Part shown: positions 33,461 to 45,968 of the stretch, piece after piece
Position numbering within the stretch: position 1 is the first letter of the stretch
How the letters are laid out: the number at the start of each line of letters is the position of its first letter
DNA from: Dactylellina haptotyla
Taxonomy: Eukaryota; Ascomycota; Orbiliomycetes; Orbiliales; Orbiliaceae
Direction: 5' to 3'
Length of the DNA: 64,000 nucleotides
NCBI GenBank assembly: GCA_031310005.1
Contig: CM062386.1
Coordinates: forward strand, 248,001-312,000
Position numbers and translations under genes: made by a program
The notes under the pieces: generated by a model
Databases searched by the model: none
What the model saw: only the letters and a program-made list of their open reading frames with translations
What the model was told of the DNA's origin: nothing

Positions 33461-34973
33461 CACCTATGATTCCAAACTGTTTTCTTATATACTTTGTTAT
33501 TCTTTGTTTCTATCATTACTTTTGGTGGCATTAACAGTAGAGGGAGGCGACTCCATATTCCAATCTATGGTACTTCAAGATATAAATATATATATATATA
33601 TATATTCAGGCGGGTTTTCGAGAGTAAGGAGATTTTAAAGCCGCTCTGATTCCCATATCTAAATTGTACTCAAAAGGGGGTTTCTAGGGGAAATTTTATT
33701 GTAATTTAGAACACGACAGCGAGGAAGAGAGAGGAACTATGCGTCTGGTAGAATCACCAAGCATTGATTCCGCTGCTCCATGGTATCGAAAAACATGAAT
33801 TCACCAGAGAGTTCCCTCTGTCCAGCATTTGATTCGTCCAACGTGTACATGTATGCGAGAACAGTCGCCCAACCACATTGTTGCTTCATGAATCCACGTA
33901 GTTACCTCAGACCTAGTAGCTACGGAACGCGCTCATAATTCCTTTTAAAAAGAAATCCAAGTCGCTCCGCGATTCGCGGCCGACCGTCGACGCTGCGTTT
34001 TAGTAGCCATTCTCATATACCTGAAAAAGCAAGTTTCAAAGGGTGGACGAAATATTTTTGCGCGAATTGTTGCGATTATCGCTCGAGATATCGCTTACTA
34101 CAGTACTGAGGTGTGTGTACGGTTCACTGCTTTATAATTTTTTAACCTTCAAATATATTTTTGATGGATGTGATTTGTGAAAGCGCGATTCAAAGTATCG
34201 TTAAAGTGCATGCGGTTTGAAAGAACCGGCAAAATGTATTTCCGTTGAGCGTATCTGGATAGGACAAATAAGTTGTAAATTTTCGCACGATTGGCCCAAG
34301 CCACTTGATTTATGCAGCCTTGTCCGACGGACTAAAAGGCGAATACCTCGGATTTTAAAATGCGACCTATATTACTTTTTCGCTGTCTTTCCTTTTTTTG
34401 CTCAAGACCAATTGTTGCGATATCAATTATAGCGTTTCCACTATACAAATTACAACAAATCCAACACGTCGTACAATTTACGAGTCTTCCCGTGTAAAAT
34501 CGGAATTTTATATTAGCGAGACGGCTTGCCGGGAAGGAAAGTTAAAAACCAGCTCCCGCGAACGTTAGGCGCCATGGCTTCGGCCACCAATCTCCCATGC
34601 AGCGTTCGATATACTCATTATGCGTACAGGCTGATTTAATTCGGGCGAAGCGTGGAAATTTGAATGAGGTTGGAGAAATACGACGACATGGGGTAGATAC
34701 GCACCAGCCCTTTGGTTCATGCGCATTGAAGATGGCGGATATCACAGAGGCCTTGAGTATATAAATTATCAGCTGTCCACATGTCATATATTCTTCATTC
34801 GATGCAAACCACACAGCCCACTGGTACTGAAGTTGTCTGACTGATAATACCGGTACTTAGTCGCTCACTGCTGTATATCCTCAGTCTGTCTAATTATTTT
34901 TCTTATCGTTCGCTGCACTGTAATTTAATATCACTTAACCTTCGACAGCAGGCTCGAGTTCAGATTTATCACC
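33461..34973. other. intergenic region with an AT microsatellite
   Basis: No gene supported. A (TA)n tract lies at about 33586-33605. The right end is the promoter of the Ser/Thr-repeat gene. Confidence 0.5.
33586..33605. repeat. (TA)n microsatellite
   Basis: Uninterrupted TA dinucleotides, about ten units, downstream of the STAND gene. Confidence 0.8.
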
Positions 34974-37593
34974 ATGAGGTCTCGTCTAGCGCATGTCCTG
35001 CTCTATGCCCTTCCTGCGTTCGCAGGTAGGGTGAACTACGGACGTGCACTCGTGCGACGGGCCTGTGACGCTCCCGACGCCTGTCAGAATGGTAAGTTAA
35101 TCTTCAACCTGCTAGAGATCTTTCGAGTACAGGATTTATACTAACATGGAAGTTATATACGAATAGCCGTTCAGGATGTTGAACTGCCACTTCGTACCCA
35201 AGACTGTGTGGCTTTCTTTGAAGCCTTCCAGTCAACTTTTACTCCGGCTGCTGAGTGAGAAAAATAATCCGATGATCGTAAATCTATTCTTCGAACCGTC
35301 ATGCTAACAGACTTGGCTTGATCGCAGGGTAATTACCACCACATCCGAGTCCACCTACTATACCACCGTCGACAACCCTTCCAGCACCATCACAGTCGCC
35401 GTTCAGGCTGGCGGACCGAGGACTACTATCACCACTGTGACGACGATAACCATAAAGGGCCCTCCTGGTCACTTTTCTGCGTATACTCCTACCACAAGTG
35501 GAGAGGAGTGCTTCCCAACTTCGACGACGACGACATCGAGGGGCCCACGACCGACGAGACCTCCGCTCTCCTCGAGCACGACGAGCTCCACGACGACCAC
35601 AACAACGTCAGGCCCCAATAGCAGTACTACTACCGGTTCTTCCAGCACGGACACCACTTCTGGTTCATCAACCAGCGGTTCGACGTCCGGAAGCACGTCT
35701 ACCTCCACTGATACAACCACGTCGACCGGTTCCACGTCTTCTACCGACACCACTACGACCACTGGTGGTTCCTCCTCCACTGACACCACCACCACCACCG
35801 GTGGCTCTTCATCTACTGGCACCACTACAACCTCTTCTACTGATACAACCAGTACTAGCGGTACTACCTCACCGACTGATACAACCACTACTACCAGTGG
35901 TACTTCTTCCACCGATACCACTAGCAGTTCTTCTACCGATACCACTAGCAGTTCTTCTACCGATACTACCACTAGCAGTTCTTCTACCGATACTACCAGC
36001 AGTTCTTCTACCGATACCACTAGCAGTTCCTCCACGGGCACTACATCGTCTACTTCCACCAGTAGCTCGTCTTCCACTGACACCACTAGTAGCTCCTCTT
36101 CCACCGATACTACATCGTCTACTAGCAGCTCTTCTACTGATAGCACCACCTCGAGCACTAGCAGTTCCTCTACCGACACTACTAGCAGTTCTTCTTCTTC
36201 TACCGACACTACTAGCAGTTCTTCTTCTTCTACCGACACTACTAGCAGTTCTTCTTCTTCTACCGACACTACTACTAGTAGTTCTTCGTCTTCTTCTTCT
36301 ACCGACACGACTACTACTAGCAGTCCTTCGTCTTCTTCTTCTACCGACACGACTACTACGAGCGGTCCTTCGTCTTCTTCTTCTACCGACACGACTACTA
36401 CGAGCGGTCCTTCGTCTTCTTCTTCTACCGACACGACTACTACGAGCAGCCCTTCGTCTTCTTCTACCGACACTACTACTACGAGCAGTTCTTCTTCTTC
36501 TTCTTCTACAGACACTACTAGCAGCTCTTCCTCTACTACCTCGTCTTCAAGTACCAGTTCTTCTTCTTCTTCTACCGACACTACTACTAGCAGCTCTTCG
36601 TCTTCGTCTTCTTCTTCTACAGACACTACCACTACTACTAGCAGTTCTTCTTCTTCTTCTTCTTCTTCTTCCTCTACCGACACCACCTCGTCTTCAAGTA
36701 GCAGCTCTTCCTCTACCACCACTACTAGCAGTTCTTCTTCTTCATCTTCTTCTACCGACACTACTACGACTACGACCACTACATCGACCGGCGGCCCTCT
36801 TAAAAGGCTTCGAAAGCGTGCTGACCCTACAACCTCGACCACTGATTCCACGACCACCGATTCCTCGACTACCGGTGTCTCAACTACTGCACCAGTCCCC
36901 ACCGTTCCAGCATATGTGTCCGCACAGTGTACGAATGCTGACGCTTACGTGAGTGCTTGCAATTGCCAGCTCGCCGGAACTACCACATTCGTTGCCACCG
37001 TCACCGCTTCAACACCAACATCTACCGCCACTGTGATCTCGACTATCAGCGCCACCAGTACGGTTATCCCAACTGTCTTCGAAACTATCGGTGCCAGTGA
37101 AACCGTCACCGTCACCGAATACTCGGCCACGGAAACAGTTATCCAAAGTGCATCCTCGGAAACAGCTATCGTTGTCAACATCGCAGCGGACTACTATGAC
37201 AGCACGTATTACCTCTATGAAGCCGAAGGCTTGGAAGGGGATTCGCAGGTTAAATATCTAAGATGGGGATCTGCCCCTGGTGATAAGTTCTGGTTGAATC
37301 AAGACACCGGTGAATTGAGAAACGCCAACTCTGGTCTCCAACTGTATGCTGCGGTTGTCGATAATGCAAACTTCCTCTGGACCATGCCTGAAGAAAGAGG
37401 CATCTGGTACGGCGCATCTGCTTTCACTTACAGCATCAAATGCAACAACTTGGTGCCTTCTGGCCAAGGGTTCACGGAGTTCGGTTTCGTTGACTACTAC
37501 GGCGACCGTGTTGCCATCGGTAAGACCGGTATCTACTGGCCAAAATTCTATGCCCAACCTGCCGACCTTAGGGTTATTCCTGTCCAGCTTTAA
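34974..37593 (+). CDS. secreted protein with very long Ser/Thr repeat region
   Basis: Exons 34974-35091, 35167-35254 and 35328-37593 give 823 aa. A signal peptide (LAHVLLYALPAFAG) is followed by a short Cys-containing N-terminal region and a region rich in TTTVT. About 400 residues are then nearly pure Ser/Thr built from STDTT-type units, likely a heavily O-mannosylated rod. A dibasic RKR follows near GGPLKRLRKR, a possible kexin site. Next come a CNC-containing Thr/Val segment and a folded C-terminal domain of about 140 residues (YYLYEAEGLEG, FTEFGFVDYYGDRVAIG). No GPI signal. The design resembles fungal surface mucin-like proteins. The C-terminal domain was not recognised. Confidence 0.85.
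35510..36790 (+). repeat. coding low-complexity Ser/Thr tandem repeats
   Basis: Degenerate units encode S(2-12)TDTT(T). TCT-rich serine codons form near-perfect 30-60 bp tandem copies around 36170-36480, a likely site of length polymorphism by slippage or recombination. Confidence 0.85.
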
Positions 37594-38405
37594 TAAAACT
37601 ACGTATAGTTTATAGGGTGACAAACTTGATGTTATGAGGGGGTTACACCTCTCTAATCTGTGTTTATGTACTGTATTCTTAGCATAATTTATAATCCTAA
37701 ATTGGTTCTGTTTTTCCTTTTTTATCTATTTTTTCGTTTTAACATGTGGGAATACTTACTTGCAAAGTTTGGTCTTAATAAGGAATATAATTTTTGGATA
37801 TAATTAAAATTGTCATCTATCTCTACTTGAAATCCAGTGCTGTATATCGTAAATGTTTGTGATCCGAATTTTCGAAGGAAATATTGATAAGTAGCCAGTG
37901 TTGTGAAATACTTCAAAAATATAACGCGAAGTATGATGTTGTTTAAACCCGGTAATATGCCAAAATATGAACCACAAATAATAGGATATAAGGCTTGAAA
38001 GTAATTTGCTAGTACCCACGAACGCGTACAGAAAGCTAGACACAATTTATAAATCTGTGAACGATAAAGGAATAAAATCGATAATATACTCTGCTATGAC
38101 AATATGCAAGAATGATGAAGCTCTAGCTAAACAGCGAAACGAGATAATAGAGAAAATGGTATACAAGATCCAAAGCCAAAACCCAAATTTGCAAACCATC
38201 GATGCATCCCGAGAAATAACCCTGTACCGATAAACTCTAACCCTTATATAAAAAGCACAAAAGTATAACCCTGATATCACAGTTTAACCAAAAACCGAAA
38301 TGCTTGAGCAAAAAATGAAACACTCAAAAACACCCCAAATATATAATAATATAAAAGCACCGATGTAGCCAACTGCGAAACCGGGTATCAAATGGTAAAA
38401 AGACC
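37594..38405. other. AT-rich convergent intergenic region
   Basis: Lies between the 3' ends of the Ser/Thr-repeat gene and the MFS gene. No gene supported. Confidence 0.5.
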
Positions 38406-40151
38406 TTAAACACTTACGCCGCGAGCGACCCATCCGCCTTTACCCCTCCAGGCCCACATCCACAGCACAATGGCAACCAAACAACTCCCCGCCATTCCCG
38501 CAAAACTATTCTGATAGCATTTCAATCCAAAGCACAGCCCGTCACCGAGTCCGTGATCGCCACTATTCTGCCTTCCGGCTTCGGTATCGTATACGGAAGC
38601 GAACAACAGGCCGAATGCTGATGCGCCACCAGCGGGGAGCATGGCGATGATACCCCAGTTCGTGGCGAGATTTTCAACACCCCAGACGACGGATACTATG
38701 GTCGGTGAAAGCGTGAAAACAGCGCCATATCCGACGCCGATGAGCGAGGAGATGATGTAGAACTGGCTCGGGTGGGTTTGGATATATCCGGACGACAACA
38801 AAAGATACGGCATCAACATGAGAGATGTGAAGATGATGATGAGCATGATTCTGGAAATCTTGAACTGCTTTCTTTCGGTTCCTTCCTCTTCTTCTCTAAC
38901 GGGCGCGGGTTCCACGGGTGGGCCGAGGTAGTCTGAAAGGAAACCGGAGAGCAGACGAGCAAAAGTCGAGGTAATAGCGATGATACTGACATGGGTCGCC
39001 GTCTCGTCTCCGGAAGAAGACGTAGTGGAACCCGCAGGTTGGATGGTCTTGATCAAAGCTCCCATGTTGTTGATGAAACTCTCACCAGGTCCAGCTGTTA
39101 GGAAGACGCCGGCGGCGAACCACCACATCGTCGGATCGGACAGGAAATTTCTAGTATCATCATTCAACAGCCTTCGCTTGACAACGGGCGGGATATCTTC
39201 CGGGTTGTTTGATAGAACAGCCGCTCCGTACTCGGTATGTTCAGCCGCGGTGGGCGAACCAGCAAGTAGCGGCGCAGTTTCGCCACGTAGGATAATTTCG
39301 TCGAGATCCGGATCGGGATAAATCTTGAGGAACACGGATCCAAGCAGACCAATGACAAACAGGTAGATTGCAAAGAAGGTGTAAATGTTACTGATGTCGA
39401 GCTCCTTGTTCCCATCTCCCTCCTCGGTGTCTTTCATGAAAGCAGCATTGGCGACCTGGCTCATCCAGAACGGACTGAGTCCGAACGCACTGATGGGAAC
39501 CGCAAGAGCCAGTCCTCGCTTCTTGGTGAAGTTCTTGGCGCAGGTCGTGATACCGGTCAAATACATGCTAACCGTCCCAGCGCCGATGAGCAGGAACGAG
39601 AAGAACATGTGCATGTAGGATAGTTTATTGTCGTAGCAGTAGGCTGCCGAGAGGTATCCGGGAACGAAGAGGAATATCGAAACGATGGATAACCGATCGG
39701 GACCGTAGTTATCACAGATCCAGCCGAAAATGGGGACCAGGAGGTACATTCCGAGCTCGGCAGCGATAGCGATGGCATTAATTTGCATTTGAGAATAATG
39801 CAAACGGCGTTGGAATAGCGGGGTATACAGGGAGTATAGGAGGATCGAGCCGGCCGATAGACTGTTACACACACATGGTCATCATGATTAGCAACCAACC
39901 CCTTTATTACTGTCTACGAAACTCAAAGGGATCACCAAAGATGAGGCCTACCAGCTTATGAGAGCGCACGCCCCGGCGGAGTATCGCAGCCATTGTAAGC
40001 GTTTCCTGCGCTTTATCGACAGGATTTCGCTGGGTGCCGTCGACGGCGTGGGTGTGATGCTCCTCGAGGTGCCGGCGGAGATGCTGATGTTCCTGACGCT
40101 CCGGTAGCCATCCTTGGAGTCGTCTGCCGGTTTCAACAGCGGAGAACTCAT
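38406..40151 (-). CDS. mch1: MFS transporter, MCH1-like (nodulin-like family)
   Basis: On the minus strand, exons 40151-39952 and 39861-38406 give 551 aa; the intron is 90 bp (GTAGGC to ACAG). A cytosolic N-terminus of about 50 residues is followed by about 12 predicted TM helices with a central acidic loop. Family-like features: CLSAGSILLYSLYTPLFQ at TM1, GWICDNYGPDR between TM2 and TM3, and GVGYGAVFTLSPTIVSVVWG. This matches fungal MCH1-type monocarboxylate-transporter homologues; yeast Mch1 does not carry typical monocarboxylates, so the substrate is open. Probable vacuolar or plasma membrane location. The ATG at 40151 gives MSSPLLKPADDS, preferred over the open frame upstream. Confidence 0.9.
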
Positions 40152-40817
40152 GTTTGCAGTCGTTGTAGATTCCAGTACGCTCCTCTCATGGGCACGGAGG
40201 GGCATGCGGGAGTGGAAGTATAAAAGCGGAGGCGGAGGAATGAATGCAGGGAGCGTGGTGAGTCTGAGGGTGAGTTATGTACGAATGTGTGAAGGAGCGA
40301 TGGAGGCACCTGCTGATTCGGGGCGCACGCGGACAAACACGTCATGTTGGCCCGGCCGACAATCCGCTTTCGGCGCGTCGTCTGATTGGCTGCCGCGGCC
40401 TGTCCCTTTCCTGTTCGGGAAAGCCGATCGGGCGGCCCTGACCACCGCGCAACACATTCTCAATTCCATATTCATTTTCCACGCAGGACGGCGGAGTTAT
40501 AGAGATGCTAATACGGTAACGGGGTACGGCTAGTCTCATTCTGGATACGACGGTGGTTCTACTTTACACGAGATAAAATACAGGAATATGCAGAGTGCAG
40601 TGTACGTAATAATTTACTCATCCGGACTAAATGGGACAAATTACAATTCTTTCAGTCTCGAATCACACGGTCTGGTTAACCGGTTGAACAGGTTATGGTA
40701 TCAAGGCGGACTCCTACTAAGGATTCGCTGGAATACCCTTATCGTTTATGACGCCAAAATGCGGCTTCTGTATCATTCCAATGCATCCAGTTAGAACCAC
40801 TCTCGTCAGATTAATAT
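40152..40817. other. intergenic region
   Basis: GC-rich promoter of the MFS gene with an ATTGG (reverse CCAAT) near 40385, then 3' flank of the next gene. No gene supported. Confidence 0.5.
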
Positions 40818-42305
40818 TCATATGGAAAATAAACTTACATCATCACTCTTCTCCTCGTCTCTATCCACTTCATTGGCATTCACCTGTGATATACCCGTAT
40901 CAAGCCCATCTCGCCTCTGCAACCCTTCTCTCCCTTCTCTCCGTCGCAAGCTGATCGGGGTCTCGTTCAGCCCAGCCTCGGCTGCATACCTATCACCGTA
41001 CGTCTGATCGTTCAGCGGATCGTAAGTCTCCATCGAATAGTGACTGTCTTTATCACTAGTGTGCCACGCCGGCTTCGCAGTCGTCCCCTTGTAGTTCCGA
41101 TCCAGGTCCGCAAGGCACATACACCCGATCATCATGCAGTTGAGCACCAGGTGGTCCGTACACCCGTAGTCCGCGCGAGCTTCCATGTACCACCCACCGC
41201 GTTTGGTCCTGCAGCCGCATTTGAAACATTCGTTGCGGAAGATCGCCATGCGCTCTTTGAAGTAGTCTGGGTTGAACAGGACTAGTCCCGGGGCATCCAT
41301 AACGCGGAGGGACGGGCATCCGATGTGCGTGTCGAAGTCTCTCTTTTTCAGGGCGCGCTTTACCGGTTCCTCTTCTCGCTTGACTCGCTTCTTATCGATG
41401 AACCACGGATCGGGTGCGTCATCGCCGCCATCCCGGCCAGTGCTTATATCATCACGCTTGATTCGTCTCTTGTCGATATAATAAGGATCGGGCGCGTCGT
41501 CGTCATTGTCCTCCTCCTCGACCGGTTTAGGCACGTATCCGAGTTCCTGGAGACGAGCTTCGAGCATCGCGCGCCGAACCAGACGGGCGTCCTCTGAAAA
41601 TCCTTCTTCGGCCCGTTTGCGCAGACTCGGGGCGCGGTCCCGACGAGAGATAGAATGGCCGAAGGATCCATCGTCAGCAGCGTACGCAGCTGCAGGAAGC
41701 TTATTGGAGTATCCTTGAAGGGGTGATTTCTCCTTATACGACCTCTTCGCGTTGTCAGCTCGAGTCCTGGCGTCTTTCGCGGCCCGGGCTTTACGGGTTA
41801 GGACTTCTCTGGCTTCTGTTTCCTGTGAGATTCGAGATCTGAGTTTGGCTTTAATCTTCGGGTGGAGTGCGTTACTGTGTTTTAGGTATGAAGCTTTCCT
41901 GCCTGGACTTTGTGATGCGGAATCCCGCTTCATAACGTATACAGCGTTGGGTTCTCGCTTCTCAACTGTTTCTAAGCTGGGGCTCCGCTTCTCGGCCCAT
42001 TCGTGATCCGAATCCTTTGGAGGAACCTCTGGCTCAAGTGGAGGGATTGGATCCGTAAAAGCTTCTGGTTCTCTCCTAGAGAGGCGGTCCGAATTGAACT
42101 GGCTTACAGCATCCACATTCCGAGTGTTTATAACCTCAATATCTGAGGTCATCATGACCCCTGGTTCGATAAAGTCCTTGACGGTAGGGTCTTCTCCCCT
42201 TTCAACTGCATCTGGCGAACCAGGAGGTGCGCTGGGTAGCGCATCAGCCACCAGGGCTGAAAATAGAAGGGCGTAAATTAGACGCCCAAAAAGAAGGGAT
42301 CGCAT
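40818..42305 (-). CDS. secreted kexin-site-rich protein with tandem APDP(Y/W)(Y/F)ID repeats
   Basis: A single exon encodes 495 aa. A signal peptide (LIYALLFSALVADALP) is followed by about 280 residues rich in dibasic sites, many preceded by acidic residues (AEKRSP, VEKREP, MKRDS, RKRAE). Two 16-residue repeats, 26 residues apart, read DDAPDPYYIDKRRIKR (269-284) and DDAPDPWFIDKKRVKR (295-310). Each holds an aromatic-containing peptide closed by KR sites. A Cys-rich C-terminal domain follows (about 330-397: GCPSL, NECFKCGC, YGCTD, NCMMIGCMC). This is the layout of a kexin-processed peptide precursor or a prohormone-like secreted protein. No UstYa-type (DUF3328) gene was seen nearby. Function unknown. 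Confidence 0.75.
   Translation of the reverse strand: MRSLLFGRLIYALLFSALVADALPSAPPGSPDAVERGEDPTVKDFIEPGVMMTSDIEVINTRNVDAVSQFNSDRLSRREPEAFTDPIPPLEPEVPPKDSDHEWAEKRSPSLETVEKREPNAVYVMKRDSASQSPGRKASYLKHSNALHPKIKAKLRSRISQETEAREVLTRKARAAKDARTRADNAKRSYKEKSPLQGYSNKLPAAAYAADDGSFGHSISRRDRAPSLRKRAEEGFSEDARLVRRAMLEARLQELGYVPKPVEEEDNDDDAPDPYYIDKRRIKRDDISTGRDGGDDAPDPWFIDKKRVKREEEPVKRALKKRDFDTHIGCPSLRVMDAPGLVLFNPDYFKERMAIFRNECFKCGCRTKRGGWYMEARADYGCTDHLVLNCMMIGCMCLADLDRNYKGTTAKPAWHTSDKDSHYSMETYDPLNDQTYGDRYAAEAGLNETPISLRRREGREGLQRRDGLDTGISQVNANEVDRDEEKSDDVSLFSI
41376..41501 (-). repeat. two coding tandem repeats flanked by KR sites
   Basis: Copies at 41454-41501 and 41376-41423 encode DDAPDPYYIDKRRIKR and DDAPDPWFIDKKRVKR, 11 of 16 residues identical, period 78 nt. 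Confidence 0.85.
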
Positions 42306-43174
42306 GGCTGCTAAAAAATGCCTAGCAAACCAAATTTGCTGTCGCTTTTGTATGAATATACCCAGAATACGAAAATGTCAGATGAGCTGTGCTCTGAAAT
42401 TTGTGATGTGAGAATTGTAAATATGAGATAAACGACGAGTTCTCGCCGTTTTGTCTCTTGCTATATGTCTACTTGTCATCTATCTCCATCAAACTACTTA
42501 CATTCTTTTCTATGGGACAACCTACGAATACATGAAACTGAGCCATTTACAGCCACTCGAATGTGACAACGCGGTCATGTTGTGGCGTGGTCTCCGCAAG
42601 TACAGTCATGATGGGGTTTGTTTCAACTGCTGTTGTATTCCAACTACACGTTACAGACAGCGCCCAAATTTCACCAATATTGCTGATCATAGGCTCTCAT
42701 TAATTTCGATACAAGATTGTTTGCAGAAATCCAGTGTTTATATATATGTCTACGTACGAACAGAGAAATGATTTAATGTTTGGAAGGCACACTAGGTGAG
42801 GTATCCCTAGGTATTTGTGCCTCACATTGAAATTATTTTCAGAATTGTTGGAAGATCCGGTTGCGAGACCAGAAGGTATAATTATCTAACAGACTAAAGC
42901 TCTATCTCCAGGATAGTCCCAGACAGGCCTACAGGGCCCATAAATAGTACGCAGCTCAATATTGTCGCAATTCTGTCGTTGAGTTTCGCATCAATGTTGG
43001 TCCCCATATAATTTGACCATAGAAGACCGTTATAGAGTGATAAAACGGCGAAGAAGAAAATTCGAAAAAAGGCAACCTCCCTGCGCATAAATCCAAGACG
43101 CCACCAATTTGCAATATAACAAAACCAAGAAAACAGCGCATCCATTTCCATCCTAAAAGGTCCTCATACATCCG
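42306..43174. other. intergenic region
   Basis: Upstream of the kexin-rich gene and downstream of the first RBR gene. No gene supported. Confidence 0.5.
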
Positions 43175-45089
43175 TCATGTCTTAACATAGTCCATAATCT
43201 TCGCCATGATAACATCATTCTCCGCTGACACATCCCTCGCCCGCTCCTTACCCTTCTTACTCGGCTTCTTCCCCTTCTTCCCAGCCGTAGTGAGATTCTT
43301 CGCCACAATCTTCTCACCCAACACGATACCCTCCTGCACGCCCTTCTGGCTTTTCCTCCTCCTGTCCGCCTCGGCGTGGTCAACCTGCCCTTGCAAGTCA
43401 GAAACCTCACTGCGCAGCAAGATTATCTGTTCGGCAACCTGTCTCTCCCACTGTTTTTCCTCCCTCATCTCGTGCAGGAACTGTCTGAGGTCCATCTTCT
43501 CTTTATGTTTGTCAATAACCTGCTGTTTGAACTCGTCCAGCTGTTGCTTGTCCCGGACGTAATTCTTAGGATTCTTCCACCTCTGCCGTAGCAACTGGGC
43601 GCCCTTGCCCGTCGCTTCCTTCAGGCGGCCGAAGACGCTATGTTCCGACGAGGACGGACAGTCGCATGTCTTCCATTCCTTGCCACATAGGTAACAGAAA
43701 TGATACCCGCACCTACAATGATTCACCATGTTAGCCGGTTTATCCGCAAATTCACAATTCGCCTTAAATGAATCCAACTACAAAACTTTTGGATGCGTAT
43801 GAAGTAAAAAAAAAGGGTATAGACCTACCGACACGTCATATGGAAACACCCCACGGTGAGCTCAACGAGATGATTACACCGATCGCATTTACTCCACCCT
43901 TCCCTGCGCGCGGTATCCAACAGCATCTCGGTATCCTTATCCTCCTCACATATCCCATCGTGCAGCGGCATCTTGCAATGCGCGCACGTGAATGTCACAC
44001 AATCGACACAGTAGGCCGATCCGTCCCTGATACTCTCCTGCAGGATATCCTTCTTGCAATCCGCGCAGGAAACCTGCTTGGACGACTCGTGCGCGTCCCG
44101 GCGGTCCATGAGGCTGTCCAGCTCGGAGGACATGAGCACCTCGGCCGCGTATTTCAACGGTAAGGGCTCGCAGCACCGCGGCAGTTCGTTGCCCGGTTGG
44201 TTGAGGGCGTGCATGATGTGTGAGCGCAGGCATTCGACGCAGTACCGGTGCGAGCATGTGAGGGTGAACACGCAGTAGGATTGTTGCATGTCGCCGCAGA
44301 TGCTGCAGACTACGGGGAGTTCTTCACGGTAGCGTTTGGAGGAGGCGTGCGCCGAGGTGGACGCAAAGTCATCCTGCCAGTCCTGGGTCCAGCCGAGGGT
44401 GGTAGCGAGGATTTGGAGCAGATCTTGCAGTTGGGAGAGTTCCTCTTCGGGTTTTGGGGAGGGTGGTGTTGCAGTTGTCGGTTGGGGTTTGGTGGTTGTG
44501 GCGCCGGCAGCGGGTTTCTTGTGTTTCTTTTGGGTTGGTTTGGCGGCGTCCTTCTGCGGCGAGGTCTTCGAGGGCTTCGGTGCAGCTACATTTTGGAACA
44601 ATGTTAGCCCACGAAAAACAAAGACGCTCATCTGAACCTTCGAAGGATGTTATGATACGTACGCGGCGGTGTCCCGAATAGCACTCCTCTGGGCAGCTGG
44701 GCTCGTTTCGCAGTACCAACGGGGCTCTTCCCAGACTTGGTGGACTTGTTTTTCCCGTTCGCAGTCTCGAGGGCCTTTTTCACCTGCTTCGCGCCCTTGG
44801 AGAGCTTCTCAGCAAACTCGCGATCCGCGTCGATTTGCGCCTTCACGTCCGCGTCGACGTTGGAGCTGTCTTCCGCCGGCCCTGCGAAGTGGCTGGTATC
44901 CGGCACGGTACGGGGCACTCGTGCGTCCTCCGCCTCTTCATCCTCCCGTTTCTGCAACCCTTCGAGTTCCTCCTCGAGTAGGCGGAGGGCGAGGTGATAG
45001 TCCGCATCGCCAACGTTGTGGCTGTTGGAGCTCGAGATCTCCAGCATCTGGGCTGCAATTGCAGCGGCAAGAGGGGAATCCGCCGTCAT
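43175..45089 (-). CDS. RBR-type E3 ubiquitin ligase A
   Basis: On the minus strand, exons 45089-44663, 44585-43829 and 43712-43175 give 573 aa; introns are 77 and 116 bp with CTAAC branch sites. Order: acidic N-terminus, Lys/Pro-rich linker, a LATTLGW motif, RING1 (about 236-281, CSICGD through PRCCEP), IBR (about 316-355), RING2 from about 376 (CDRC, then GCFHMTCRCGYHFC). The RING2 Cys389 that accepts ubiquitin in RBR ligases is present. A coiled coil follows (VAEQIILLRSEVSDLQ), then a Lys-rich tail. RBR ligases transfer ubiquitin through a thioester. The second intron splits RING2 between HMTC and CGYHF. First of three tandem paralogues. Confidence 0.92.
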
Positions 45090-45968
45090 TATTATCGTAT
45101 ACGGTATCCTCCTGTTAACTAAATGATATGTCGAAGTGTCTATCGCGACCGAAATAACCAGTATTTGGTATCTGAGCGAAACTAAATTAAATTAAAAAAA
45201 GACCGATCCCAGCAGTCCTTTAAAGCACCCTCAATCGACTCCTCTTAGCAGTGCCAGAGCTGCAAAGAGGGGAGAGCTATAGTGGGCCAGCAGCGATGCG
45301 TTTTTTTCTGTTTCAGGGCGTTCGTTGGTCGCCAGCAGAAAAACAGGCGGGTTCGTGCTTCGACTGGCCAACACGTAGCTCTGGCTAACCATCCGGCCTC
45401 GTTCACCGCACGCGATACTGCTACGGCAGCCAATCAGACGCCGGCGAGTCGAACATGCAGCTGCAGGCGGCGATATCCAGTCGGTGGCCAGGACTCGGTG
45501 CTGGCAAATTCCAGGCGGTCCCTGCGATTGGATGCCTGAAGTTTCTGGTCCTCTTAGAAATCAGTTTCCTGAAAGGCTAGCACTTGCTACACAGACGGTA
45601 CCCGTGGTACCGTGCATAAGAATATTATTAAGCGGAAATTTAATGCAGATTTCAATTAGAACAGCCTCGCCCACGATGACTTTAATCATTTAACTGGTAT
45701 CTGGGAATCAGAGAAAAGCAATAACGAAAGACCATAAAATGCCTGAACTTGGTGAATTAGGGGACAAATATCCCAGCAAGTATAACAGATTCGAGGAGAA
45801 ACATCAATAATAAAGATAAATATGCAACCAGAAATCGCCCATCCGGAACTCCAAAAAGCGTAGATTAAAAAAAATAGCACTGGAAATTCAAGAACAGAAT
45901 GATATTTAGTTTGAAAGAAAAATGAATTCATAGAATCGCTATCGTTAATGTCATACGGCAAAGAGGTA
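45090..45968. other. intergenic region between RBR genes A and B
   Basis: Promoter of gene A and 3' flank of gene B. No gene supported. Confidence 0.5.

Noticed and set aside
35469-36902. Minus-strand open frame of 477 codons rich in Val, Glu and Leu
   Set aside because: It is the reverse complement of the Ser/Thr repeat codons (TCT, ACT) of the real plus-strand gene and has no natural protein features.
35498-36952. Plus-strand open frame of 484 codons rich in Leu, Pro and Arg
   Set aside because: Frame-shifted shadow of the same Ser/Thr repeat region; no leader or domain.
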